Source: an uncultured Prevotella sp. (lineage in GTDB: Bacteria > Bacteroidota > Bacteroidia > Bacteroidales > Bacteroidaceae). From it: DNA of 64,000 bases. Where the stretch lies: the NCBI GenBank assembly GCA_905196835.1, contig CAJJWN010000001.1:62001-126000 (forward strand). The letters are read 5' to 3'. Positions 55,271-63,268 of this stretch are shown here, one piece after another (the first letter of the stretch is position 1; every line of letters starts with the position of its first letter). The notes beneath the pieces were generated by a model, which worked only from the letters and a program-made list of their open reading frames with translations, did not search any database and was not told where the DNA came from. The position numbers and the translations under genes are program-made.

Positions 55271-55876
55271 TTATTTAATCTGTTTCAGCGCGAGCTTAAC
55301 CACCTGCTCCACGGGCAGCGAAGGCTGCTCTTTCAGTATGGCGGTAACCACCTTCGCCGACGGCGCCGGGGCGAAACCGAGCATCGTGAGCGCGCCCACG
55401 GCCTCGTCTCTTACCTCTTTGTCAACCTGCGGCTGCGGCTCTCCGGCCTGCACGGGCTGCTCTCCGGCTATGCCGAGGGCGGCGATTTTGTCGCGCAAGT
55501 CCACAATTATGCGCTGCGCCGTGCGCAGGCCTATGCCCTTGACGGTCTTCAGTATTTTCTCATTTCCCGCCGAAATGACGGAGCAAAGCTCGCCAGGTGT
55601 CAGCTCGGAGAGTATCATGCGCGCCGTGTTGGCACCCACTCCCGACACCGTGATGAGCAGCAGAAACATCTCCCTTTCCTGCTTTGAGGCGAAGCCGTAC
55701 AGCGTGTAGGCGTCTTCGCGTATGGCCTCGAAGGCGTACAGGCGCACGTCCTTCCTGCCCTGTATGGCCGTGTATGTGTTGAGCGTGATGCTAAGGCCGT
55801 AGCCTACGCCGGCCGCCTCGACCACGGCGTATGCCGGAGTAAGCTCGGTAAGTTCACCCTTTACGTACTCTATCAT
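55271..55876 (-). CDS. ruvA: Holliday junction helicase subunit RuvA
   Basis: 201 residues from the ATG at 55876. RuvA tetramers hold Holliday junctions and load RuvB. Seen: N-terminal OB fold ([31 protein letters not shown]), the two helix-hairpin-helix motifs ([17 protein letters not shown] and [22 protein letters not shown]), and the small C-terminal RuvB-binding domain ([10 protein letters not shown]). It precedes sprA on the same strand with a 135-base gap. Confidence 0.96.
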   Translation of the reverse strand: MIEYVKGELTELTPAYAVVEAAGVGYGLSITLNTYTAIQGRKDVRLYAFEAIREDAYTLYGFASKQEREMFLLLITVSGVGANTARMILSELTPGELCSVISAGNEKILKTVKGIGLRTAQRIIVDLRDKIAALGIAGEQPVQAGEPQPQVDKEVRDEAVGALTMLGFAPAPSAKVVTAILKEQPSLPVEQVVKLALKQIK

Positions 55877-56309
55877 TGTCAATGAAATTTTAAATTACAC
55901 CTTAATAAAACGTGCAAGCCGGTGTTTTATTGCGCGGATGACTGATTTTCGGCCGACGTGCCGCGCCGTGCAGGCCGTGCCGCAGGCGCGCAGCTACGCA
56001 ATCACCGCCCTGCGGTCTGCCTGCGCGGCATGGCCGAAGGACGGTGGACAGAAGTCTGGCTGATGTGTCAGCCGTAAGTATATATCGTTTATGTTGGTTC
56101 CTGACAGGCCGCGGCTGCGGCTTTATGGCAACGGGTGCAGTGCCCGGTGGCAAGCTGCTTCATGGCAGCGGAGGGCTTTGACTGCATTGCGCTGCAAATT
56201 TATATAAATGTTTTAAAATTACCCCCCCCCGAAAGCTAAATATTGTTAATTTGTCTATTGTAAGGCGGATTACACCCTGCAAGATATCGGCAGGCGGCAA
56301 GTTACAGTT
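55877..56309. other. Intergenic region between ruvA and ddh, first part
   Basis: No gene seen. A run of nine C (56222-56230) follows an AT-rich stretch. The segment 55930-56160 has GC-rich inverted pieces but no clear terminator. Confidence 0.5.
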
Positions 56310-56411
56310 TGAAAGACGGTTTCCGAGCCTGCGAAAGACGGCCTTTCGTAACGTGAAAGACGGTCTTTTACAGTCCGATATGCCGTCTTTTGGAATATTG
56401 TTGACATGCGG
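56310..56411. repeat. REP-like array copy 8
   Basis: Modules GAAAGACGGTTTCC, GAAAGACGGCCTTTCG, GAAAGACGGTCTTTTAC and ATGCCGTCTTTTGG, ending in TTGTTGACATGCGG. Confidence 0.8.
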
Positions 56412-56493
56412 TTGCAATCTGTCACAATATGACCCGTAAAACAAACAAACTGTAATTTGTGCGTATTTTTTACATTTCTTATATCACGGTGAT

Positions 56494-56524
56494 GTTGCAT
56501 TTACATGCGAACTTATTAACTTTG
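56494..56524 (+). promoter_or_regulatory. Promoter of ddh
   Basis: GTTG (56494-56497), 19 bases, TAACTTTG (56517-56524); 42 bases to the ATG. Confidence 0.7.
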
Positions 56525-56565
56525 CACTCCTGAAAAAAAGGATACACTAAAACATTTACGCAGAA

Positions 56566-57465
56566 ATGAAGAAAATCAGAGCGGCCGTAGTAGGCTACGG
56601 CAACATAGGCAAGTTTACGGTAGAGGCTCTTGAAGCCGCTCCCGACTTTGAAATAGCAGGAATAGTAAGGCGCAACGGAGCGGCCGACAAGCCCGCCGAA
56701 CTGGCGCAGTACGACGTGGTGAAGGACATAACCGAGCTGAAGGACGTCGATGTGGCCATCCTCGCCACCCCTACGCGCAGCTGCGAGGAGTACGCATCAA
56801 AAATACTGCCGCTGGGCATCAACACCGTTGACAGCTACGACATACACACAGGCATAGCCCAGTACCGCCAGAACCTCATGAAGCTTTGCAAGGAGCACGG
56901 ACGCGTGGCGGTAATCTCGGCCGGATGGGACCCGGGCTCGGACAGCATCGTGCGTACCCTCCTGGAGAGCCTCGCGCCGAAAGGCATCACCTATACAAAC
57001 TTCGGTCCGGGCATGAGCATGGGCCACTCCGTATGCGTGCGCTCGAAGAAGGGCGTGAAGGACGCCCTCTCGCTGACCGTGCCCAAGGGCGAAGGCATAC
57101 ACCGCCGCATGGTTTACGTAGAACTGGAAGAAGGCGCAAGCCTTGAAGATGTGACAAAGGCCGTAAAGGAAGACCCCTACTTCGCCAGCGACGAAACCTA
57201 TGTAATCCAGGTGCCGAGCGTTGACATGGTTAAGGACATGGGCCACGGAGTGAACCTCGTGCGCAAAGGCGTGAGCGGAAAGACGCAGAACCAGCGCTTC
57301 GAGTTTGACATGAGCATCAACAACCCGGCGCTCACCGCACAGGTACTCGTCAACGTGGCGCGCGCGTCAATGCGCCAGCAGCCCGGCTGCTACACCATGA
57401 TTGAGCTGCCCGTGGTTGACCTTCTGCCCGGCGACAGGGACGAGTGGGTGGCACATCTGGTGTAA
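56566..57465 (+). CDS. ddh: meso-Diaminopimelate D-dehydrogenase
   Basis: 299 residues. NADP-dependent enzyme converting tetrahydrodipicolinate, ammonia and NADPH directly to meso-diaminopimelate, a one-step route to lysine and peptidoglycan precursor used in Bacteroidetes. Seen: the Rossmann motif RAAVVGYGNIGKFTVEAL, AILATPTRSCEEYA, the substrate region SAGWDPGSDSI, GPGMSMGHSV and the C-terminal MIELPVVDLLPGDRDEWVAHLV. Single gene between a consensus promoter and a 20-bp terminator. Confidence 0.96.
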   Translation: MKKIRAAVVGYGNIGKFTVEALEAAPDFEIAGIVRRNGAADKPAELAQYDVVKDITELKDVDVAILATPTRSCEEYASKILPLGINTVDSYDIHTGIAQYRQNLMKLCKEHGRVAVISAGWDPGSDSIVRTLLESLAPKGITYTNFGPGMSMGHSVCVRSKKGVKDALSLTVPKGEGIHRRMVYVELEEGASLEDVTKAVKEDPYFASDETYVIQVPSVDMVKDMGHGVNLVRKGVSGKTQNQRFEFDMSINNPALTAQVLVNVARASMRQQPGCYTMIELPVVDLLPGDRDEWVAHLV

Positions 57466-57545
57466 AGCCCACCCCAACCCTCCCGAAGGGAGGGAGCTTA
57501 GAATGCTTTTGTGGATAACGTCAACGTTTTGCTGATATACAAAAT

Positions 57546-57593
57546 AAAAGGAACGTGGGAGAAAGTAATTTGGCTTTCTCCCACGTTCCTTTT
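57546..57593. terminator. Strong bidirectional terminator between ddh and pepC
   Basis: Perfect 20-bp stem (57546-57565 with 57574-57593), 8-base loop, A-rich before and T-rich after. It is flanked by a CCTCCC-type repeat pair (CCCAACCCTCCCGAAGGGAG at 57473 on, and CCCCCTCCCTTCTGGAGGGA at 57629 on), a dispersed Bacteroidetes intergenic motif. Confidence 0.9.
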
Positions 57594-57659
57594 ATAAACA
57601 TCAAGAAAAACAGCGAAACACATCAAGCCCCCTCCCTTCTGGAGGGATGGGGTAGGTTT

Positions 57660-59075
57660 CTATTCGTCCGGCAGGAACAGCGGGTCTTCCGGCATCAGCA
57701 TTACGGGCTTCTGCTCGTATTGCTTCAGCATCTTGGCCGGAACATACTTCTTGTCAACCACAAGGCGGAACATGTACTCGTTGAACCAGTCGTTAGTCAT
57801 CACGAGGCAGCCCTTCTGGCCGTAGTCTGCGCCCCAGCTGTTCTCCACTTTCCACATCACCGGCTTGCCGTCTTTGTCGAGGTTGACCGCCGTGAGGGTC
57901 ATGGCGTGGGTGGAGCCGCTGTCGTATGTCATTATGCGCTCGGCCTTGTTCATGGCGAAGTCGGTGCCGAAGAGCGTGCCATAGTCGTAGTTCTTGAGGT
58001 CGCAATAGCCGCGCTTGTTGTCAAGGAACTTGCCAACGTCGTACGAGCTGTACATCTTCCTGCCGTCTTTCAGCGACGCTATTGCCAGCTGCGCGATGTC
58101 TTCCATGGGCAGGTTGAGGTATTTCCAGTTGGTGCCGTCATACGTATGGCGGTCATACTCAACCTCGTATGTCTTGTAATACTCGCGGCGCGGGTCGTTC
58201 ATCACCATTATGAACGAGCCCATGACGGGCGTGTCGCCCATTATTTCGGCGGCGAACGTCACTGGGTTGTACGTCTTTGCTTCGGTAACGGTGCGCCCCT
58301 GCTTGTTCTTGAAGGCGTAGGTGAACTCCTGTACGGGCTCTCCTATCGTGAGCGCGAGCATACGGTAGACGGTGGCGAGCATGGCAGTCTTCTCCTTGTT
58401 GATGTCGGCCTGCGTCTTGCCTGCGGCCGCCATGGAGCGCAGCTTGAGGCCGTACTCGCGCAGCTTCGACTTCAGCAGCTGTGCCATGCGCGCCGTATTC
58501 TCGGCCGAATAAGTCTCGGGCATCACCTCGGCGGGCACAAGTCCGTACTTCGCCACGAGGTCGGCCACGCCGCAATAGGTGCCTCCGTCGTTGATGGGGC
58601 TCTTGAAGAAGAAGCGTACGCGTTCGTCTTCAATGGGCTTGTCGGCGCAGTCTACCACGCCTTGCAGGAATAGGTTGGCCTTTTCCAGCTGGTCGTAGAA
58701 GAAGAGGTAGGCATGAGACAGCTCTACGGTGAGCGAGTCGGTGCGTTGTGCGAACGCCGAGCGCAGCACGTTGAAGCCGCTGAACATCCAGCAGCGGCCG
58801 CTCTGCTTCTGGTCGGTGATGCTCTGCGATGGCGTCTCCACGCTGAAGTAGGTGTCCACCTTGCCGTTGTTTGCGTAGTTCTTAGCCAGCGCGTCGATGC
58901 TGTTGCCGGCCAAGGCGTTGCGCAGGGCGCGTACTCCGGCCGCATCCTGTTGTGCCTGCCTGATGCCCGTGAGCATATCTTTTGATATGCCGCCGTCCTT
59001 AGTCTGTGCCGCGGCAGGCAGCGACATTGCCGCCAGTACGAGGCCTGAAAGGATAAAAGTCTTTGTCTTGTTCAT
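57660..59075 (-). CDS. C1-type aminopeptidase (bleomycin hydrolase / PepC family), exported
   Basis: 471 residues. Unlike cytoplasmic PepC it begins with a signal peptide (MNKTKTFILSGLVLAAMSLPAAAQ), so it probably works in the periplasm on peptides. Papain-fold catalytic triad seen: Cys in QSGRCWMFSGFNVL, His in GSTHAMTLTAVN, Asn in WKVENSWGADYG; the C-terminal tail ends EDPLFLPDE. Family members trim N-terminal amino acids, consistent with a peptide-fermenting lifestyle. Single gene expressed from a repeat-borne promoter duplicated in tandem. Confidence 0.92.
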   Translation of the reverse strand: MNKTKTFILSGLVLAAMSLPAAAQTKDGGISKDMLTGIRQAQQDAAGVRALRNALAGNSIDALAKNYANNGKVDTYFSVETPSQSITDQKQSGRCWMFSGFNVLRSAFAQRTDSLTVELSHAYLFFYDQLEKANLFLQGVVDCADKPIEDERVRFFFKSPINDGGTYCGVADLVAKYGLVPAEVMPETYSAENTARMAQLLKSKLREYGLKLRSMAAAGKTQADINKEKTAMLATVYRMLALTIGEPVQEFTYAFKNKQGRTVTEAKTYNPVTFAAEIMGDTPVMGSFIMVMNDPRREYYKTYEVEYDRHTYDGTNWKYLNLPMEDIAQLAIASLKDGRKMYSSYDVGKFLDNKRGYCDLKNYDYGTLFGTDFAMNKAERIMTYDSGSTHAMTLTAVNLDKDGKPVMWKVENSWGADYGQKGCLVMTNDWFNEYMFRLVVDKKYVPAKMLKQYEQKPVMLMPEDPLFLPDE

Positions 59076-59099
59076 ATTCGTTAGATTTATTTTTGGCTA

Positions 59100-59287
59100 C
59101 AAAGATAATGCAAGCCGAGCGCAATGCAAAATAAAAGGGAGAGAAACGACCTTTTATTTTCATAGCCGAGGCGCAGCTTGTCTTATCCAGAGATAATGCA
59201 AGCCGGGCGCAATGCAAAATAAAAGGGAGAGAAACGACCTTTTATTTTCATAGCCGAGGCGCAGCTTGTCTTATCCAGAGATAATCA
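59100..59287 (-). promoter_or_regulatory. Tandem 88-base repeat carrying the pepC promoter
   Basis: Minus strand TTTG (59127-59130), 19 bases, TATCTTTG (59100-59107), 25 bases before the ATG. The 88-base unit is repeated almost perfectly at 59188 onward, there with a degraded TATCTCTG box, and a third begins at 59276. Each unit holds the AAAATAAAAGGGAGAGAAAC...CTTTTATTTT hairpin and a CCGAGGCGCAGCTTGTCTTA block. Confidence 0.88.
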
Positions 59288-59320
59288 AACATTTCGGTTA
59301 AGCGAAACGACTGCAAACTT

Positions 59321-59437
59321 GCTGATAATCAGTGGCTTTGCAAAAGGCCGTCTTTCAGCTCGTAAAAGGTGGCCTTTTGGCGTGCGAAAGACGGCCTTTC
59401 GGAAGGCGAAAGACCGTCTTTCGGGTTCATCCGCAGT
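59321..59437. repeat. REP-like array copy 9, inverted
   Basis: Runs opposite to the others: starts with CTGATAATCAG (59321-59331) and ends GGGTTCATCCGCAG; five modules. Confidence 0.85.
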
Positions 59438-59488
59438 TCAGGTGTATATATGTAAAAATGGCAAGTATATGCAACCAACGATAAACGA

Positions 59489-59613
59489 GGCTCTCGGTAA
59501 TTGTCATTCCGCACTCCGACGCGGAATCCAGAATACATCCAAGGCAACAAACGGTGCAGGCTGCATACACTGGATTCCGCGTCGGAGTGCGGAATGACAA
59601 TTGCCAACAGCCT
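59489..59613. repeat. Long hairpin element, copy 3 (GTCATTCCGCA family)
   Basis: ATTGTCATTCCGCACTCCG... pairs with ...CGGAGTGCGGAATGACAAT. Relative to copies 1 and 2 both arms changed together (G to A on the left, C to T on the right), preserving the pairing. Fifty-two bases from REP copy 9. Confidence 0.87.
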
Positions 59614-59713
59614 GGCTGATAATAGGAAGTTCCAAGTTTATATGCTTTACATATCATACACCCGAACTGCGGATGAACTGTCTTTCGCAAAATGGCAGTT
59701 GGCATATGGAAAC

Positions 59714-59751
59714 AAAAAAGGCGCAATGCTGTTGTTTCAGCGTTGCGCCTT
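59714..59751 (-). terminator. Terminator of the acyl-CoA dehydrogenase gene
   Basis: AAGGCGCAATGCTG / CAGCGTTGCGCCTT with one wobble pair and a 6-base loop; on the minus strand TTTTTTG follows. Confidence 0.85.
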
Positions 59752-59773
59752 GGTTATGGTCTTGGTCTTTTCT

Positions 59774-61498
59774 TTACTCGGCATTTGCCTCCGCCGCGCG
59801 GAAGTTTACAAGGTCTTCGGCGATGAAGCTCTTGACGTATGTGTAGTGGCCTACCACCTCTTCCTCGGCGTAGCGCACGTAAACGTTCGCGCTCTTGGTG
59901 AAGAGCTGCGGCGCACGGGTAGCGTCGTCGAGGATGAGCAGCGACATGAGGATGTCTCCTGTCATGTCGTACAGGCGGCGTGCGAGGAAGTCGTGAGCCT
60001 CCTGGTCGCCCAGTTCCTTGGCGTAGTTGACGGCCTGCTCGTACAGTTCTACCATCTTCTTGACGCGCTCCTGGAGCGGTTTCAGCTCCTCGGCAACCTC
60101 GTTTTCAAGCATTTCCTTGATTATTCCGAGGTACGTTCCGTTGGTGATGTAACGTATTGCGGCTACGACCTGGAGCTGCGTTGTTCCCTCGTAGATGGAG
60201 AAGATGCGCGCATCGCGGTACAGACGCTGGCTCTTGTACTCCATGATGAAGCCCGAACCGCCGTGCACTTGGATGGCGTCGTATGCGTTCTGGTTGACGT
60301 ATTCCGAGTTCATTCCCTTCGCAATGGGGGTGAACGCGTCGGCCAGCTTGGTGTATTTCTTCAGCTCCTGACGCTCTTCGGCGGTCAGTTTGCGCTCGCG
60401 CGAGATGTCTTCGAGAGCCTTGTAAATGTCAACGTAGCGCGCCGTCATGTACAGGATGCTGCGTCCTGCGTCGAGTTTCGCCTTCATGCGCGCCAGCATG
60501 TCATAGACAGCCGGGAAGTTGATGATGGCCTTGTCGAACTGCTTGCGCTCCTTGGCGTATGCCAACGCCTCGTTGTAAGCTTCCTGGCTTACGCCCACGC
60601 TCTGTGCCGCGATGCCGAGACGCGCGCCGTTCATCAGCGCCATGACATACTTGATGAGGCCCAGGCGGGTATTGCCGCACAGCTCGGCCTTGGCGTTCTT
60701 GAACACAAGTTCGCATGTAGGCGAGCCGTGTATGCCGAGTTTGTGCTCTATGTGGCGCACGGTCACGCCGCCGTTGCGTTTGTCATAGATGAACATTGAC
60801 AGTCCGCGGCCGTCGTGTGTGCCTGCCTCGCTGCGCGCAAGGACGAGGTGTATGTCAGAATCTCCGTTCGTAATGAAACGCTTTACGCCGTTGAGCAGCC
60901 AGCATCCCTGCTCCTCGCTGTATGTGGCTTTGAGCATAACGCGCTGCAAGTCAGAGCCTGCGTCAGGCTCTGTGAGGTCCATACTCATCGTCTCTCCGGC
61001 GCAAACGCGCGGTATGTACTTCTGCCTCTGCTCCTCGTTGCCGAACTCGTACAGTGTCTCGATGCAGTCCTGCAAGCTCCAGATGTTCTGGAATCCGGCA
61101 TCGGCTGCCGCCACCAGCTCTGAAGCCATCGAGTAGGGAGTTACCGGCATGTTGAGTCCGCCGTAACGGCGGGGCATCGACAAGCCCCAAAGACCGGCCT
61201 TGCGCGTTGCGTCAAGGTTCTCGTAGGTCTTCGAAGCGTAGTGCATGCGGCCGTCAACGAGGTGAGGTCCTTCGGCATCTACTTCCTCGCTGTTAGGCTC
61301 GAGGATGTTTGCGGCGATGTCGCCGGTTATTCCCAGTACCCTCTTATAGTTCTCGATAGCGTCCTCGTAGTCAACGGGCGCGTCTGCATATTCGTCTTTG
61401 TCGGCGAAGTTGCGCTCCTTCAGCTCAACAATCCGCTTCATGAGCGGGTGGGTGAGGTGGAACTCAAGCTCCGGATGGTCTGTATAATAGTTAGCCAT
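59774..61498 (-). CDS. Acyl-CoA dehydrogenase
   Basis: 574 residues, FAD enzyme oxidising acyl-CoA to enoyl-CoA or, with the electron-transfer flavoprotein, running in the reverse direction in fermentation. Seen: N-terminal helical domain, the beta domain CAGETMSMDLTEPDAGSDLQ and LNGVKRFITNGDSDIH, the C-terminal domain with MNGARLGIAAQSVGVSQEAYNEALAYAKERKQF and DAIQVHGGSGFIMEYKSQRLYRDARIFSIYEGTTQLQ. The length includes the extra C-terminal helical part of VLCAD/AcaD-like members. Downstream of etfB-etfA on the same strand; the S23-like gene is interposed. Confidence 0.95.
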   Translation of the reverse strand: MANYYTDHPELEFHLTHPLMKRIVELKERNFADKDEYADAPVDYEDAIENYKRVLGITGDIAANILEPNSEEVDAEGPHLVDGRMHYASKTYENLDATRKAGLWGLSMPRRYGGLNMPVTPYSMASELVAAADAGFQNIWSLQDCIETLYEFGNEEQRQKYIPRVCAGETMSMDLTEPDAGSDLQRVMLKATYSEEQGCWLLNGVKRFITNGDSDIHLVLARSEAGTHDGRGLSMFIYDKRNGGVTVRHIEHKLGIHGSPTCELVFKNAKAELCGNTRLGLIKYVMALMNGARLGIAAQSVGVSQEAYNEALAYAKERKQFDKAIINFPAVYDMLARMKAKLDAGRSILYMTARYVDIYKALEDISRERKLTAEERQELKKYTKLADAFTPIAKGMNSEYVNQNAYDAIQVHGGSGFIMEYKSQRLYRDARIFSIYEGTTQLQVVAAIRYITNGTYLGIIKEMLENEVAEELKPLQERVKKMVELYEQAVNYAKELGDQEAHDFLARRLYDMTGDILMSLLILDDATRAPQLFTKSANVYVRYAEEEVVGHYTYVKSFIAEDLVNFRAAEANAE

Positions 61499-61513
61499 TG
61501 TTGTATTATTTTT

Positions 61514-61571
61514 TATGGAGTTAATGGGAGTTAACTGGAGTTAGGCGCTTCGCGCCGGAGTTAACGGACAT
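61514..61571. repeat. Left arm of the GTTAACTCC element around the S23-like gene
   Basis: GGAGTTAATGGGAGTTAAC..., a small GGCGCTTCGCGCC stem, GGAGTTAACGGACATTTGC. It is an inverted match of 61988-62042 with similar subunits in the same order. Confidence 0.75.
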
Positions 61572-61586
61572 TTGCCTTGTTGGTGA

Positions 61587-61973
61587 TTACGGCTGTATGT
61601 CGTCTTTTACTCCGTTGTTATTTATTATTCCCTTGCAATATGAATTCAGATACCAGCTTGTCTTTTCAATCAAGGTCTGAAGTTTTTTTGCGTCTTCAGC
61701 GGTTATGTATTTCAGGTCTGTTGTCAAGATGATGTAATATCTGCATTCTTCCAGACTGCCTTGGGCTATATTTAGAAATCTGAGTTTATCCGATTTACCC
61801 AATTTCCTGTATCCTTCAGCTATGTTTGCAGGAATAGATACCGCTGCTCTTTGGAATTGTGAAGTTAATCCGAATGCTTCTGTGGCAGGAAACTTTTTCG
61901 TCATTTCATATACGGATAACACAAATTCATGTGCTATCTGCCAAGCTACGATGTTTTTGAAGCTGTTTGTCAT
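61587..61973 (-). CDS. S23 / four-helix-bundle protein (rRNA intervening-sequence type)
   Basis: 128 residues: KNIVAWQIAHEFVLSVYEMTKKFPATEAFGLTSQFQRAAVSIPANIAEGYRK is the diagnostic S23 family start, then LRFLNIAQGSLEECRYYIILTTDL. The family is known from 23S rRNA intervening sequences and is related to the Avd accessory protein of diversity-generating retroelements; the molecular role is unclear. Here it interrupts the etfA-acyl-CoA dehydrogenase operon and is enclosed by GTTAACTCC inverted repeats, so it looks inserted. Codon use is more AT-rich than its neighbours. Confidence 0.9.
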   Translation of the reverse strand: MTNSFKNIVAWQIAHEFVLSVYEMTKKFPATEAFGLTSQFQRAAVSIPANIAEGYRKLGKSDKLRFLNIAQGSLEECRYYIILTTDLKYITAEDAKKLQTLIEKTSWYLNSYCKGIINNNGVKDDIQP

Positions 61974-61987
61974 AAAAGCATTTGTCT

Positions 61988-62042
61988 GTTAACTACAGCG
62001 AGCGTAGCGAGCTAACTCCTGTTAACTACAACTTACTCCTTG
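61988..62042. repeat. Right arm of the GTTAACTCC element around the S23-like gene
   Basis: Read on the minus strand: GTAGTTAACAGGAGTTAG, a small stem (AGCTCGCTACGCTCGCT), GTAGTTAACAGACAAATGC. The same subunit order as the left arm read on the plus strand, so the two are inverted repeats. Confidence 0.75.
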
Positions 62043-62051
62043 TTTTAAATG

Positions 62052-63074
62052 TTACTTACTGTTCTGCTTGTAATATTTGATGAGCTTCGGAACGACATCC
62101 TCCACCGTGCCTACTATCACGTAGTCGGCAATCTGGTTGATGGGAGCGTCGGGGTCGCTGTTGATTGAAATGATGATGCCCGAGTCCTGCATACCGGCTA
62201 TGTGCTGTATTTGTCCGGAGATGCCGCAGGCGATGTACACCTTCGGATGCACCGTAACGCCGGTCTGTCCGATTTGCCTGTCGTGGTCAACGAAGCCCGC
62301 ATCAACCGCCGCACGGCTCGCGCCAACCTCTCCGTGCAGCTCTTTGGCAAGCTGGAAGAGCTGGTCAAAGCCTTCCTTGCTGCCAACTCCGTAGCCTCCG
62401 GCAACGACGATTGGCGCACCCTTCAGGTTGTGCCTGGCTGCCTCAACGTGGCGGTCGATTACCTTGACGATGAAGTCTGCCGGGTCGGTGTACTTGCTTG
62501 CGTCGGGATAAACCACTTCGTTCTTCGCCTCGCCGTCATACAAAGCCTTCTGCATCACACCGCTGCGGACGGTCGCCATCTGCGGCCTGTGGTCGGGGTT
62601 GACGATTGTCGCCACGATGTTTCCGCCGAAAGCGGGGCGGATTTGGTAAAGAAGGTTGTCGTAATGCTTGCCTGCCTTCTTGTCGTCATAGTCTCCTATT
62701 TCGAGCTGTGTGCAGTCGGCGGTGAGTCCGCTGGTGAGCGACGACGATACGCGCGGCCCCAAGTCGCGGCCTATTACGGTAGCTCCCATGAGACAAATCT
62801 GCGGCTTTTCCTCCTTGAAGAGGTTTACCAAGATTGACGTATGGGGTGCAGACGTGTATGGGAAAAGACCTTCGGCATCGAAAACGAACAGCTTGTCAAC
62901 GCCGTAAGGCAGTATCTGGCTTTCCACTTTGCCCTTGATGCCTGTGCCGGCAACCACGGCGTGCAGCTCGACGCCAAGCTGGTTGGCGAGCTTGCGGCCC
63001 TTGGTGAGCAATTCTTGAGACACCTCGGCAACGGTAGTGCCTTCTATCTCGCAATAAACAAAAACGTTATTCAT
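62052..63074 (-). CDS. etfA: Electron-transfer flavoprotein alpha subunit
   Basis: 340 residues. Carries FAD and passes electrons between acyl-CoA dehydrogenase and the respiratory or ferredoxin pool. Seen: N-terminal domain (NVFVYCEIEGTTVAEVSQELL), MGATVIGRDLGPRVSSSL, and the C-terminal FAD domain VVAGGYGVGSKEGFDQL, GEVGASRAAVDAGFVDHDRQIGQTG, KVYIACGISGQIQHIAGMQDS, NSDPDAPINQIADYVIVGT. Downstream of etfB on the same strand with a 194-base gap occupied by a GTTAACTCC hairpin. Confidence 0.96.
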   Translation of the reverse strand: MNNVFVYCEIEGTTVAEVSQELLTKGRKLANQLGVELHAVVAGTGIKGKVESQILPYGVDKLFVFDAEGLFPYTSAPHTSILVNLFKEEKPQICLMGATVIGRDLGPRVSSSLTSGLTADCTQLEIGDYDDKKAGKHYDNLLYQIRPAFGGNIVATIVNPDHRPQMATVRSGVMQKALYDGEAKNEVVYPDASKYTDPADFIVKVIDRHVEAARHNLKGAPIVVAGGYGVGSKEGFDQLFQLAKELHGEVGASRAAVDAGFVDHDRQIGQTGVTVHPKVYIACGISGQIQHIAGMQDSGIIISINSDPDAPINQIADYVIVGTVEDVVPKLIKYYKQNSK

Positions 63075-63086
63075 TGTTTTATTTTT

Positions 63087-63260
63087 TAGGAGTTAATGGG
63101 AATTAGTTCGCTCTGCTCACGAAGTTAAGAATGTTGCATTCTCGGAGTTAGCGGACATTTGCATCGTATGCCATATTGTTTTTCAGTACATTCGTACGTT
63201 AACTCTATGAGAGAGTGAAACGAACGGTAACTTCGTCTAACTCCTGTTAACTCCAGAATG
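63087..63260. repeat. GTTAACTCC hairpin without gene (etfB-etfA gap)
   Basis: Left GGAGTTAATGGGAATTAG...GGAGTTAGCGGACATTTGC, right ending CTAACTCCTGTTAACTCC; GCGGACATTTGC is shared with the left arm of the gene-bearing element, but here the loop is only about 50 bases. Confidence 0.75.
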
Positions 63261-63268
63261 TAACTTTC

